This document shows, piece after piece, positions 25,793 through 37,251 of a stretch of 64,000 bases of DNA (the stretch's first letter is position 1; each line of letters starts with the position of its first letter). Below the pieces are notes generated by a model. That model did no database searches and had not been told where the DNA came from. It saw only the letters and a list, made by a program, of their open reading frames with translations. Where the stretch lies: assembly GCA_026874595.1 (NCBI GenBank), contig CM049311.1:16399676-16463675 (forward strand), read 5' to 3'. The position numbers and the translations under genes are program-made. The stretch is from Sipunculus nudus (lineage: Eukaryota > Annelida > Sipuncula > Golfingiida > Sipunculidae).

Positions 25793-28700
25793 CATAACAA
25801 AGGGAACCTGTCATGTTAGGAAAAGAGAAAGAAAAACATGTCAAATCAGGAAGGTTAAGCGGCAGTATATGCAAGGGACAGACTATTCGATACCAGCTAG
25901 TTGTCCAAGGAGATGTCAGGAAACTCACAAATTATTTCCCTGGAAACTTCCGCCTATCGGCAGCAGGATGATCCGTATATCAGTTGTCCTTTGTAGGTTG
26001 GAGAAGGGTGTTTAATTGTCAACTGTTATGCCAACAAGTTCAACTCTTACGCCGATTGGTTCATCTGTTACATTTTGTTACATTTCAAGGACACATATTT
26101 CCCTTATATTTCACATGGGCATAGGTACAACATATTTTTTTTTATTTCGTTACATCCTTGTTATGAAAACTGTGACATCACAGCGTAATCTGTGTAAACA
26201 TATTGGAAGAATGTTAACTGTCAGCTTCCCCACTGGTCTTGTTTCTCTGCTTTATTATACTGACATCAGAACTCACAACACCTACTTATACATATATCAT
26301 ATTAAGGTATCTTTATACTAAAAGGCCGAATGGGAAGATACCAACCAATACCAACCACGCTGTAGCTGAGAAGACTTTTTCTGTTGAAAACAGAACTCAT
26401 TCTGTTGGCCGAAAATAAACTCTACTTAAGCCTGGAAATACGACTCAAATGGTTTACCTAAAGGTCTTAGGCAAGGCTAATTTTGGCCATTCACATAAAA
26501 TATAATTTTCTAATGCAGCGTTTAACTTATTAACATTTTATATCATGATATAAAAAATGAATTCATATTATTTTTCTTCATAGGCAAGAAGAGGAGACTA
26601 AAATTACACAGATGTTCGCATACTTACAACTGGAATGCACTGAAACTGGAAAGTTGAAATGTATGAGGCAAACCTTATAGAAAACCCCACGTGTTTATAA
26701 TTTTGCTTATCGATGAATATCATCAGTTACAAGGTGCGACCCAGTTTAATCCCCGTGAGTGTAGTAAACCTGTTAACATGTACTTGACGACTGGGCCTAA
26801 TACGTTCATGAAATTTAGTTTAAACAGAAATATATTTTCCACTCTGTATTTCGTTTACTATTTTGCTTTCTCTAAGTTCTGTACTTGATAAATATTGTTC
26901 AAATGTCGAAACACACAAAATGTGATTCTATACAGAAAGCGTATTTGACCTCAACCATGCCTCTCTTAGAAGCTGAATTCTTGTATTTATGTCCTGTGTT
27001 TACATGTTCATAAAGGTAAGATATTCTTTTTGATTTAACCTTTTTTTAACCTTACCTTCCGTAATGCATATACACAATGTATACACAATTAACCTTTCAT
27101 AAATAATTGATGTTTGTACTTAATGTTTATTATAACAAAAACTCCCCGAAGAGTACAACAGCTTGTGAGAATTTGACTAGAAAATACCACAAAATAAATG
27201 CACGTACGTTTCAGATCAGTATGAAACTTACGGAGCAGCCTGTATAATTGCCATTGTGTGCAGGAAAAAAACCGATCTGTCTCTTGTACGGCAACTACTG
27301 CGACATATTCTAACTAACATACCCTCCTGAGATGTATTTTCTTGGGTTCTTTCACAGTTAGGCGGTTTCACCTTTTTCACCAGGTGTCAAGGTTCATGTA
27401 CATGTGCCTCCCCGGTGTCACCTATGGGAACTGACAGGCCCAATCAATGGAATCGTAGTGTCGGCAATGAACAGCTTGAAACCAAATTGGAAAGTTAACA
27501 TTCTTTAAATCCCCCGCTACACCTGGTTGCTTGAACCATACTAAGGCTTTTGATAACCGAAACACCACTAACTGTTCCCGAGCTTTTTTAATGAAGGTCT
27601 TAAAAACCATGTCTGGGACTGTAGCTAAATTATATAGGACCATTCAAACATTCTGTAAAAATATTCGTTATTCTTTGTATCCAGATCAAGATTGTTAGGC
27701 AGAGTTCAATATCGTCCCATTTGAGCCTGGCGTGCATGCAAATGAACCCCCCCCCCCACAATTTTCCATAAAACGAAATACTAATTAACCCTGCCAGATC
27801 TTGCGGAATAACCTCACGGTACGAGGCAAGTGATATAAATCTACAACGTTTGCAGGGGAACATACCTGTCTAGATCCCATCATTCTAACACAGTATTAAT
27901 TTGTCCGCTTCCACTTTCCAGAATACCTTATTATTAATTATTATTAACTAATATACTTATTTTTATTATTTAGAATTCTTTAATTACAAAATTTGTTCAG
28001 GCAGTATTCTCTCTCTCAACATAATAAATAAACCTTGAACACAACGATCCATGGCTGATATATAATCAAATGATTTGATAATTTATTTGCTTCAAACTTT
28101 GCAGGATGACAGGAATACCTCTTTGTATAAAGCCCTGTTCTTGAAAGTCTAGAACAATCTGCTTAAACAATATTGTGATATACTAAGTATTTCCCAGGGA
28201 TTTACCAATTAAAGTAGCCAAAATAAATACTCCATTGGTAACACTCGGGTCATACAAAAATATTTTTGACCAATATTATGCTTCTGTATTAGGTTTTAAG
28301 CAAAACAACCTGTGGAACATATTGAATTAATACAGCTGTTACGCCCATCTTTATAAATTAAGTCCCTCGAAGTATTACAGGAATATATGTCAGATTGAAC
28401 ACAAGTTGATGAACATTAAGTTTAGACCTGAGAGGTGTGTAAACCAAAAAAAAAGACAGCGGGTTTATTTTATTAATTGTGACACAGGCAATGAGCCCTT
28501 TATTTCTATGTAATGCCTGAACTGCTTCTAAACATATGTTAGGGTTATTGTTTTCATTACTTTCTTATGTCCACGCCAATCATTGACATCTGGGCCCCAG
28601 AATAAAAAATGACGCTAGAAAAAAAAATAATATAAAAATAAGCTGGAGGTCACTCCAGAATCCTTGCTTAAATAAGACATATAAGTGTGGATTTGCAAAG

Positions 28701-28809
28701 GCACATTGCCTGATTTTGATTAGAATAATTCAATTAGCAGTTAAATCTAGCCAAACAGTTGAAGGAAAAAAGTAACATGGTGACTGAGTTTTCCTTTAAA
28801 TAACTGCAT
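25793..28809. other. Non-coding stretch with one unidentified coding-like patch
   Basis: Mostly featureless AT-rich DNA. On the minus strand, 27,863-27,422 holds two adjoining open frames of 77 and 73 codons that together look protein-like (FTECLNGPI, then KTFIKKAREQLVVFRLSK). I cannot assign them to a family. They may be a decayed mobile-element protein. A C run lies at about 27,748-27,760. Confidence 0.35.
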
Positions 28810-29035
28810 AGGTCAGGTGGAAGCATCTAATCCAGTGTCAAGCAAACACTCTAGGACTGTTCCAGCAAAAGTAACTGGAATTGTAGTTCTGGAACCAACA
28901 GTTTTGTTAAGTAACTGTGTCAGTTGACTACTATCTGGTCTTGGTGTATCTGTTGTTGACCTGTGTTGCTTTAGCTGCCTCCTCGATGTCTTTTTTCTTC
29001 TTACGACAGTTGACCTCCTAACGTCCTAGGAAATT
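28810..29035 (-). pseudogene. Gag nucleocapsid/protease fragment of a Ty3/gypsy element
   Basis: Reading leftward, NCRKK (end of a CCHC-type knuckle), then EEAAKATQ, then TTIPVTFAG and LECLLDTGLDAS. LLDTG is the aspartic protease active-site motif (DTG codons at 28,831-28,839). The NCRKK...EEAAKATQ part is nearly the same at nucleotide level as 34,915-34,980 in remnant B, so both belong to one family. There are stops in frame and no flanking pol here. Confidence 0.72.
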
Positions 29036-31699
29036 CTTGATTTTCTTCACTAATGTTGATAAATATCACATTTTTTAAAACAAATAAACACATTATAAAG
29101 TAAAGGGTTAAATTGTGTGAGCAAAGTATATAAAACTGCATTTTTAGACACGAATTAGATCTAATGTTTCAATGTAATTCAGTGAGACCATCGTCTGTTA
29201 TGGCCGTCAGATATGAACATCTTTTTTGATGACTCACCATTGAAAATCGCGACAAACGAGGGACCACACTAAAAATCAGTGTATAATGTTATGACTCTTT
29301 TTATATATTTTTTTATTTATTTTAAAAAGTAGCCAAACCATGTTTCCACATTAAAAATTACATACATCAGAAATGACCTTACTTTGGCAATAGTTTTGTC
29401 AGAAATGTGGTCACAGCAAAAACGACCACATGTTAAGATAGAAATACATCATAATATTAATTTTTCAAACGTATTCAAACATAGATGCCACTGTAGTAAG
29501 CATGTAATGACAGAAATAATTTTGGCCCTGTTCCAATATTTTTCCATTTAATAAATAACATTTAAAAAAGATTAAGGTCAATAAATGTCATGTGGTCGGG
29601 TAGACCGAGAGATATGGGGGGCCAGAAGTCACAGTCGTATAGCAGACCAAATCATGAAGGCCAGACCAACGTAGACCGACAATCTTTTATTCCATCCAAA
29701 CATGGAAGGTAAAACTTCCTGGAAAATATAAAATAACAATACATTATTTATATGCTGTTGAAGAAAGTATCACATATCATAAAATCAATGTAGTATCATC
29801 AGTGTTAAAGTATCATGAAAGTATTAAAATATATCTAAGTATGGCATGTGTATACATAGAAATTATGTATCATGTGTGACTAACTAACAGCAATATATCA
29901 TGTATATCAACAAAGTGTGTGTGGCAAAGTATCAACAAAATATGTGTGTTTCAGTTGGACAACAAATGTATCAATGAATTACATTTTCATCCGCGTCCTT
30001 TATGTGGCATATGAAAATATTAATTGTTAAACAATGTAAGGAAGCGCATATCTAATTCATTGCATCAACGTTAAAGTATACAAATAATATGCTATATGAG
30101 ACCACACAATTATCAGCTATCAGCTGATATAGGCATTACCTGTTATGCCATACACGGGCAATGATGAGGACAAGAGTATACATGCGCTCATAAGCATAGC
30201 ATCATCAGTGCGGGTCTTTTTACAAATTGTCGTTACGGGCATAGTTTCATTTGGTGTGTTTACGCACAAAGTGTGATTACTCACAAGGAACACTGACCCA
30301 AAAAGACAAAGTCATTGTGAAATGTGTTTATCAAAATGTGTTTACCCCAGAATTCTGACAATATGTATTTTACCATTACAAACGTAAATCTGCAGGTTAT
30401 TACCAAAATGATTTCCTCCTTTATGGGTCCTAGTCGCAGCAACTCTTCATTCTGTATGAACTTGTGATAATCATTAAGAGCAACCAGTTATACTGATGAA
30501 AGTTTCAGTGTCCCACTATATGTTCTATCAACACACAAGGACTTGTCTACTATAATCTTACTATAATCAAATATCTTGTGTCTTTACAAATCACGGAACA
30601 ATATATTTAACCCCTTACATTTAATTTGAGTAAATAAACATAACACTCACATCCAAAAGTGGATGACATCCAGCCCAAGTAAGAAGGTGGCTGGGACCAG
30701 AAGGCTAGTACATGTGGGTGTTCCTGTTGAATAACAGTTGCCATGGCAGAAGATATGTGAGAAACCCAAAATAGTTTATAAAGGTATTACACACTAGCGC
30801 CTTCTGTCTTCAATGACATAACTAATACAACAAAAATATAGAAATTACACTCTAGCCCCACCTGTCTTGTACAGACAAAATAATTGATTCTACATACTTT
30901 CAGGAGATTCATGGCATAGTGTTTCAAATCATTAAATTCCGGTCATAAATATAATTCTGAATAATAACATATTTAGCTTATTTACAAGAGTATGTTACTG
31001 TAAAACGTGTATTCAGACCGAACATCTCTTACATGCAACCATCAATTCGAAAACTCCATTTATTTACATTCCGACAATATGTTGTGACTTCTAATACATA
31101 ACGCCATACAGGAGAATAACACACTAATACATGGTATAATCAGGTAAACACTATAATCGAATGTGGAATAAGAAGCAAGTCGGGCGACAAGCCCTTCACT
31201 ACAGTAATCCTGTATACACGTACCATGGTTCTTTCACCGCTATCATGTTATTATAAGCAATAACACATGAAACTATAGTTATAGTATAAGCTGGTATCGA
31301 GCAACGGGGAAAAAATACATTTTTCGCACGTACAACTACATAGTTACAATCATAGGTAATCTGGCCTCAATAGAAACATGTCCGCTCTTGTCTCCAATCA
31401 CATGGTTTTATGGATCATCATTTATCGGCTATAATTATAAAATTTAACCAGGTAATCTGCCTTATTTTATGGTAAGAAGGGACACTTTTAATGGTTGATA
31501 ATATTTAACAATTCTAAATAAGTTCTCTGACTGTAAGAGTCCAGAATGCTCCAGGATATCAAAACTTTACCCTCATGACCAAAACATGCCTCTCCTTTAA
31601 TAAGAGTTGGGCGGAAACGGAAGTTAACCCTTTTACCTTAATTACCTAAACAATAACTTCAGCGTCACCACCAGGTGGCGTTATCTTATGGTCCTGAAA
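29036..31699. other. Spacer between two pieces of the same gypsy family
   Basis: No exon recognised. By position it should hold the 3' LTR of remnant B and possibly gag of the 28.8-kb fragment, but I could not find a repeated pair of ends. Similar 'gg-gaccagaag' segments near 29,620 and 30,690 are too short to call. Confidence 0.35.
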
Positions 31700-32456
31700 G
31701 GCTGACAATGTGTCCATGCCATATTTGATATAGGTAATTTGGAGACCACTAGATGTCAGTATGGCACAGTTCCCTCTGTTCCATAGCATCTACTACTGTA
31801 AAAACTTCACTGTGATGAGCATTTTGAATTTTATGGCGTCCTTTGAAACTTCTTTTCTGGTAATACGCTCTCTGTCCAAGATCAAGTGAGAAATCTTAAG
31901 CTCTTTTTGCAGTATTCTGTTTTCTCTTTTCTCATGCTTGTGCTAAACGTCCCCTTACTATCTGGTAAGCATTTTGTAACCTGCCTTGATGAATTGCTAT
32001 CCACTCAGTTACACCGTTGGATGGAGATTCCTTTACTAGTCCCAGAAGGTTATCTATCGGTAGTCTCTGTCATACAATAGGTAGAATGGTAAAAAACCTG
32101 TGCTTATGTGAGTTTTTGGTATTATAAACATAAACCATTTCTGCGAGGTGTTCAGGCCATTTGCATGTTACTTGTGCAGGCAAAGTTCTCAGTAGATCAT
32201 GCATAGTAGCATTAAATCTTTCACAATGTCCGTTCAATTGTGGATGGTATGCTGTTGTTCTGGTTTTCTTAGTACCATACAGACGACAAAGCTGTTTTAT
32301 AACTTGACTTTTAAAGTCTCTGCCTTGATCAGTGTGTAGTCTGACTGGTGCACCAAAACCAAAGAACCATTCTTGTACCAAGACTCTTGCTGCTGTATTA
32401 GCCTTTTGGTCTCTTGTAGGTACAGCAACCGTCCATTTAGTAAATGTGTCAGTCAT
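31700..32456 (-). pseudogene. Remnant B integrase core and C-terminus
   Basis: The 128-codon frame 32,456-32,070 holds the rve core: TDTFTKW (first Asp), RLHTDQGRDF (second Asp) and NGHCERFNATMHDLL (Glu). The second Asp and the Glu are separated by 35 residues, the classical D-35-E spacing, so the catalytic triad is intact in this piece. Past 32,070 the similarity continues through frameshifts to a tail with LGQRAYY and GRHKIQN-like segments near 31,800. Confidence 0.88.
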
Positions 32457-32508
32457 GACAAGTACATTTCTTCATACCATTAGTAGCTTTTTCTAATACA
32501 GTAAAGTC

Positions 32509-32766
32509 TTAAGCAAGCACTTCAAGCGGGTGTGTTGCCTCAATACTACCTAATGGAATCTTTACTTTGAATTCTTTACCAATTAAACACGGTTCACAAT
32601 GAGCAATATATTCTCTAACTTCCTTGTCCATGCGTGGCCAGTAACATCGTGTCCGGATTAGAAGCAATGTTCTATCTACGTCCATGCTGTTCTTGTTTGT
32701 GTTGTAATGACTGAAGAACCTCTGATTTAAGCGGGTTTGGAAGAAGTACCTGTTTGCAAATACCAT
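32509..32766 (-). pseudogene. Remnant B integrase N-terminal zinc finger
   Basis: DRTLLLIRTRCYWPRMDKEV followed by REYIAHCEPCLIGK is the second half of the HHCC finger, with CEPC as the cysteine pair. It is followed by the linker (IPLGSIEATHPLE) that normally precedes the core. About 50 bp with a broken frame separates it from the core piece. Confidence 0.85.
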
Positions 32767-33047
32767 TATCAGGATTTTGTATAAAACGATAGTTTAAGTC
32801 ATCCTGTTCCTCAAGTCGGTCCCACTATCTGATCAATAGCTCGACTTCAGCTGATTCTTTCTGTCGACCTGCTCTACCTGTTTTTTTTTTCATGCTTTTG
32901 TTTTAGCGCTATGAATCACCCATCCCCCCCCCATAACCGGATCCTGTCCCTGAAGTTCAGAAAGTCTTCCAGGTGTCACATTTGCAAGGGTTCTGGAAAA
33001 CATCTGACACGTTTGTCCTTGTACAGGCTTAATGCTGTTCGATATAG

Positions 33048-33895
33048 TCACGTCCTCCCGGGTGTTGTTTTGTAGTGAGAGAGATGATGATTTGTCATTA
33101 AGGACTCACTGCAGACATCAGATCCACGTAGTGTATTTAGAGTCGAATGTACCTTTCTTGACACTGCGTCCGCGTTTTTATTTCTGCCAGGTTTATATTC
33201 CACAGTAAAATCATATCCAGCCAATGCAGATACCCATTGTTGTTCTATTACCATAATTTTTACTTCATAAGGTAAGTCAGGGGGTTGTTATCTGTCTTGA
33301 CAACGAATCTGGAAGCCATCAGATAGAGTCGCCATTTATCCACTACTGCCCTCTTTAAAGCTAATGTCTCTAATTTCATTGAACTGAAGTCACTCATCTT
33401 CTTCTCAGAAGCCCTTAAAGCACGGCTTGCATAGGCAATGACTTTTATTTTGCTTCCTTGTTTCTGACTCAATACGGCTCCTAAACCATCTTTTGATGCA
33501 TCAATTTCTAGAATGAATGGTCGATTGAAGTCTGGGTAACCTGAAACGGGTGTGGTCGAGAGACCCTCCTTAAGGTGACAAACGGCTTCCTGAGGGCTTT
33601 TTTTTTTGGTCATTTCACCTATCAGTTCATATAGAGGTTTAGCTATTGTGGCAAATTTATCAACAAACCGTCTATAATAGGCTGCAAGTCCCATGACCTG
33701 TCTCAGAGCTCTAAGGGTGTGTTGTCTTTCCCATTCGCTGACAGCTGTGATTTTATCTAGGTGTGTTTTACGCCCTCGGGGGAAACCATGTGTCCTAGAA
33801 ACTTTACCTGCGACATAAAAAAATGTGCATTTTCTTGGTTCATGTTTTAGATTGTGCTGACGCAACCTAGAGAAAGTGGTTTCTAGTCTTTGCAA
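33048..33895 (-). pseudogene. Remnant B RT thumb/connection and RNase H
   Basis: The 211-codon frame (33,895-33,260) starts in the RT segment LQRLETTFSRLRQHNLKHEP, continues through LRQVMGLAAYYRRFVDKFA, and enters RNase H with FILEIDASKDGLGAVLSQK (Asp), SSMKLETLALKRAV (Glu) and VVKTDNNPLTYL (Asp). After a stop, 33,254-33,048 carries the end of RNase H, AGYDFTVEYKPGRNKNADAV. The RNase H acidic residues are present. Confidence 0.88.
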
Positions 33896-34190
33896 ACTCC
33901 AAACGGCATTCTTGAATATTCAGATAAACCCAGTGGTATCGTAAAAGATCTACAGTAACGGTGTTCTGGAGCAAGCTCAACTTGGTTATATGCTGCAGTT
34001 AGATCACGGCCGCAGAAATATTTAGCCCCACTCATGGATTCTAGGGATTCCTCGATTCTGGGTAGAGGATAGACATTTCTACGCACTTTCTGATTAACCT
34101 TTCGAAAATCTAAACACAGCCTGATCCCGCCTGTCTGCTTATGTACAATGGCGATTTGAGATGTGAATCTGAGCTGCTCTCAGTTATGAT
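33883..34190 (-). pseudogene. Remnant B RT N-terminal half, active site deleted
   Basis: RLCLDFRKVN, YPLPRIEESL, AKYFCGRDLTAAYNQVELAP and YSRMPFGV are consecutive RT blocks, including the motif A Asp (RDLTAAYNQ). The sequence then jumps to the LQRLETTFSRL segment. About 35 residues that normally carry the YxDD motif are missing, and the frame changes at the joint near 33,893. This deletion alone makes the enzyme non-functional. Confidence 0.87.
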
Positions 34191-34219
34191 GCCTTTTCGA
34201 AGTTCCTCTAAATGCATCT

Positions 34220-34800
34220 TTAATTCATTCCAAAGATGTGGCGGTACTCTCCTATAAGGTTGACATATAGGTGTTGGATCTCCCATGTTGATTTTGTGTT
34301 GAATGGTTGAGGTAACACCAAGTGGCTCACCATCCTGATAAAGATTACAGCATACTGTTGTAAGAGATGTTCCATCTGTTTTTTTTTCTGTTTAGGATTG
34401 CCGGGAAAATAAGTAACATCGGGAATGTGTACATTAGCCCTTAGAATTGTTGTTGATGAAGGTGTTATCTTAAGTCGTTCTGTATCCACCGAAATCTTAA
34501 GATTATGTTGGACCCGTTCAATGGCAGAAACAGTTGCTATACGTGTTTTGGGCTTCAGGGTGACTTCCCTGCCTGAAAAGTTTGCCACTCTGAGGACAGT
34601 TTTTCCCTTATTTGTTATAAGAGATGGTGTGGCAGCAACCCCTAGAATACCACAATAATTCCATCGTTTAGTCCAACACCTGTGTCAAACTTTTTAAATG
34701 TTGTTCGTATGTGAGATATACTGCCAGGGAAAGGTTTGCACCATCATTAGAAACACTGACAAAACCAGTCTCGCTGTTGTCATTTTGTGGCTGTGTATGA
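34220..34800 (-). pseudogene. Remnant B protease remainder and PR-RT linker
   Basis: CGILGVAATPSL near 34,640 fits the C-terminal part of retropepsin-like proteases. It is followed by VANFSGREVTLKPKTRIATV, a segment typical of the region between protease and RT in this kind of gypsy element. The DTG active-site segment itself cannot be read here, although the sibling fragment at 28.8 kb retains it. Confidence 0.72.
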
Positions 34801-34859
34801 CCAAGGATGGCATGAAAAACTAGCAAAAATTTCAATGTGTTAGTACCTGTAATCCCTCA

Positions 34860-34985
34860 GGATTGAGACTGTCCTGTCGGTTTAGTAATAATGATGTATC
34901 TTTTGATGACCTGGCGGCCTGTGTTGCTTTAGCTGCCTCCTCTAAGTCTCTTTCCTTCTTACGACAGTTCAGCTCCCAATGATAA
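34860..34985 (-). pseudogene. Remnant B gag C-terminal fragment
   Basis: HWELNCRKKERDLEEAAKAT followed by QAARSSKD looks like the end of a zinc knuckle (GHW-x-x-x-C) plus a charged tail. It nearly repeats the segment at 28,955-29,035. The rest of gag is not visible upstream. Confidence 0.68.
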
Positions 34986-36719
34986 TGTTTATAACTGTAG
35001 TTTATATATATTAAATATATATTTAATACATATGAGTTGCATGAGTATACATATATATTAAGACTCGAACAATTCCTTCCCGAAAAAGTGAATGATCAGT
35101 TATAAAGTAACTTAACCCCATGCATAACAAGGTAAAATGGAACAAAAAAGCAGCAACACTAGTTATGTCGTATTTTGGATATTTTCTATATGCTATATAA
35201 ATTAAGAATTAGCATTAATTTGAAAAATTTGAATTTTTCCATTACTTATCGAATAGTCTGAAACAGAAAAGTTATAATTATTAAAGCATGCAATATATCG
35301 TTACATGTGCATCTTTTAAAGCCCAAACAACACATTGTAATTTTTATTGTAAATAAAAAGGGATTAAAACTATTGAAACGATGCATTGTGAACGAGTATT
35401 GGGGCTAGTGATGTATGAGATAACACTTAAATAAAGGATTTAGAAATCTTGTTTGCATGAATCATTTCTAAATATATTGATACACCTGAGTCAAGTCATG
35501 AATTCGAGCTATACTAACGACATATTTCAAGGTTATATAGGCGATATAGACCAACGTGCATCGTCCATAAGTGCATAATATTTTAACTAACAGATAAGTG
35601 ATTTATTACTAGTGTAACAAAATGCGCATGTTTGTGACAAAAAAGAATATATATATAGATATAGATACATCTTAAGGTACTTTTGCTTTCAAAAGAATTC
35701 CTGAATTTTTATTCAGCTAAACAGTAGTTTAATAATAACAGTTTTATGACACAGAATTTTCTGATTTTCTTCAAACCTTTTATATACCTCATCATATATA
35801 TATTTAAAATATTTTTTTTTTCCGTAAGAGAGAAAATACACTTAATCATAAATATAAGGGAGCCGAAATAAATGAACGCATCATTTACCGTCCCCGTCCG
35901 ACCCAATTATGTCATATGCGGGTTGGCAATCAAGTCCATACATCAACAGGAAATATCACCAACGGTTTTCATATAAACAATATTTTTTTAGCACAAACAC
36001 GGATCAACCATGTTTATTTTAAAATTGTAAAAAAAAACTTGTGGTTTGAAAGAAAAAAAAATCATGTTACTACGTTTCAGCAATTATATAAAACATAGTT
36101 ATTAACTATTTACATGGATCTGATATATACATCCCTGTCCAACACACAATGAACGTGTTTTCAAACATAATAGAGGTAATAACCACTTTCACTTAAATTT
36201 ATAAATTAAAAGTAAACAAAATGTATTTCTTCATAGGATGTGTACTCAAACTTACCCTTTGGTACATGTTATGGCAACCGCGAGCCGAACGACTGCTATA
36301 ATGTGTTTTCTAGTTTAATTTTGGTCAGTCATAATCTGTTAATTACCAGAAACATATTATCTATTTTGTCTAACTCGTTTTGAGTCTATAAAGGAAAAAC
36401 TTGCTTACGGCTTGTTGCGACATTTAGTTACTGTTAAGTTAGAAGTTATAAATCAACATTATCTTCTCAGGTTACAATTTTTACACCACTGAAAACATTT
36501 GAATACACAAATATAAGTATTTTTTTTATATATTTTATTTTTATCGATTCACATTTTTATATTCCTGTTTTACCGATAAGTCAGAGCAGCTTTTCAACCT
36601 ATATCTGGCCTGCGCTCGTACTACCATTTTTTTGGTAATTTTTTCGAGTAACAATCTATTGGTTGAATATAGGCGTCATACATGTACCTTTTTAGTTGAA
36701 TCTGCCCTATATAAATATA
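34986..36719. other. AT-rich non-coding stretch, nothing recognised
   Basis: No gene, RNA or repeat beyond short T and TA runs. Confidence 0.5.
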
Positions 36720-37251
36720 CAGAGGACTTCCGGTCACGTGACAAATGTAAACAGAAGGGCAAGCGTGAAGTGGGGACAAACTACCTAGCAACATACTAGA
36801 AAGCTTCTGAATTTCAAAGTATAAACGTGCATAATTAATTCAAGTACTGAAGGGGTCTTGAACCGTGAAAGGAAACCAAGTGAGAACGTTTGTTTAAGCG
36901 AGTTAACACAGAGAGGAATCCGAGTCGAGCGGCAATCAGCTGATCAGCATCAAGTAGCCATCACGTCGCATAGCAACCATGGAACCGACAAACGACTCCA
37001 AGGTAACACTCGAAGCAATCTGGAAAAAACTCTCGCTTCTTGACAGGATTGAACAAAAAATTGATAACCTGCACATAAGACTTGAAACGCTGGAAACTAG
37101 AATAAGCGCCCTGGAAATGGACAATGACCACCATACGGGAAATATAGAACTTGTCCAAGCCGAAGTGGCCATCGTCAAGTCAGACTTGTCAAAAGTCCAA
37201 GAAGCCGGCAAAACAGCGTCGTTAAATGTTACCATCATTATTTTACTTTGA
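36720..37251 (+). mobile_element. Probable LINE 5' fragment: leader plus ORF1-like coiled coil
   Basis: A more GC-balanced leader (about 36,720-36,978) precedes ATG 36,979 in a strong context (ccATGg). The 90-codon frame is a coiled coil with heptad leucines/isoleucines: LLDRIEQKIDNLHIRLETLE, then RISALEMDN. This resembles the N-terminal oligomerisation domain of L1-type ORF1 proteins. The frame stops shortly after KVQEAGKTAS, and no ORF2 follows. A 5' exon of a host coiled-coil gene is possible, since no other LINE part is adjacent. Confidence 0.45.

Larger units (their letters stand above)
31700..34985 (-). mobile_element. Ty3/gypsy remnant B, canonical order (gag end-PR-RT-RH-IN)
   Basis: A nearly complete but inactive pol on the minus strand. 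From high to low coordinates: end of gag with NCRKK, protease remainder, RT, RNase H, integrase finger, integrase core, integrase tail. This is the ordinary Ty3/gypsy order, unlike remnants A and C. The frame is broken into several pieces, and the RT active site has been deleted. LTRs were not identified. Confidence 0.88.
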
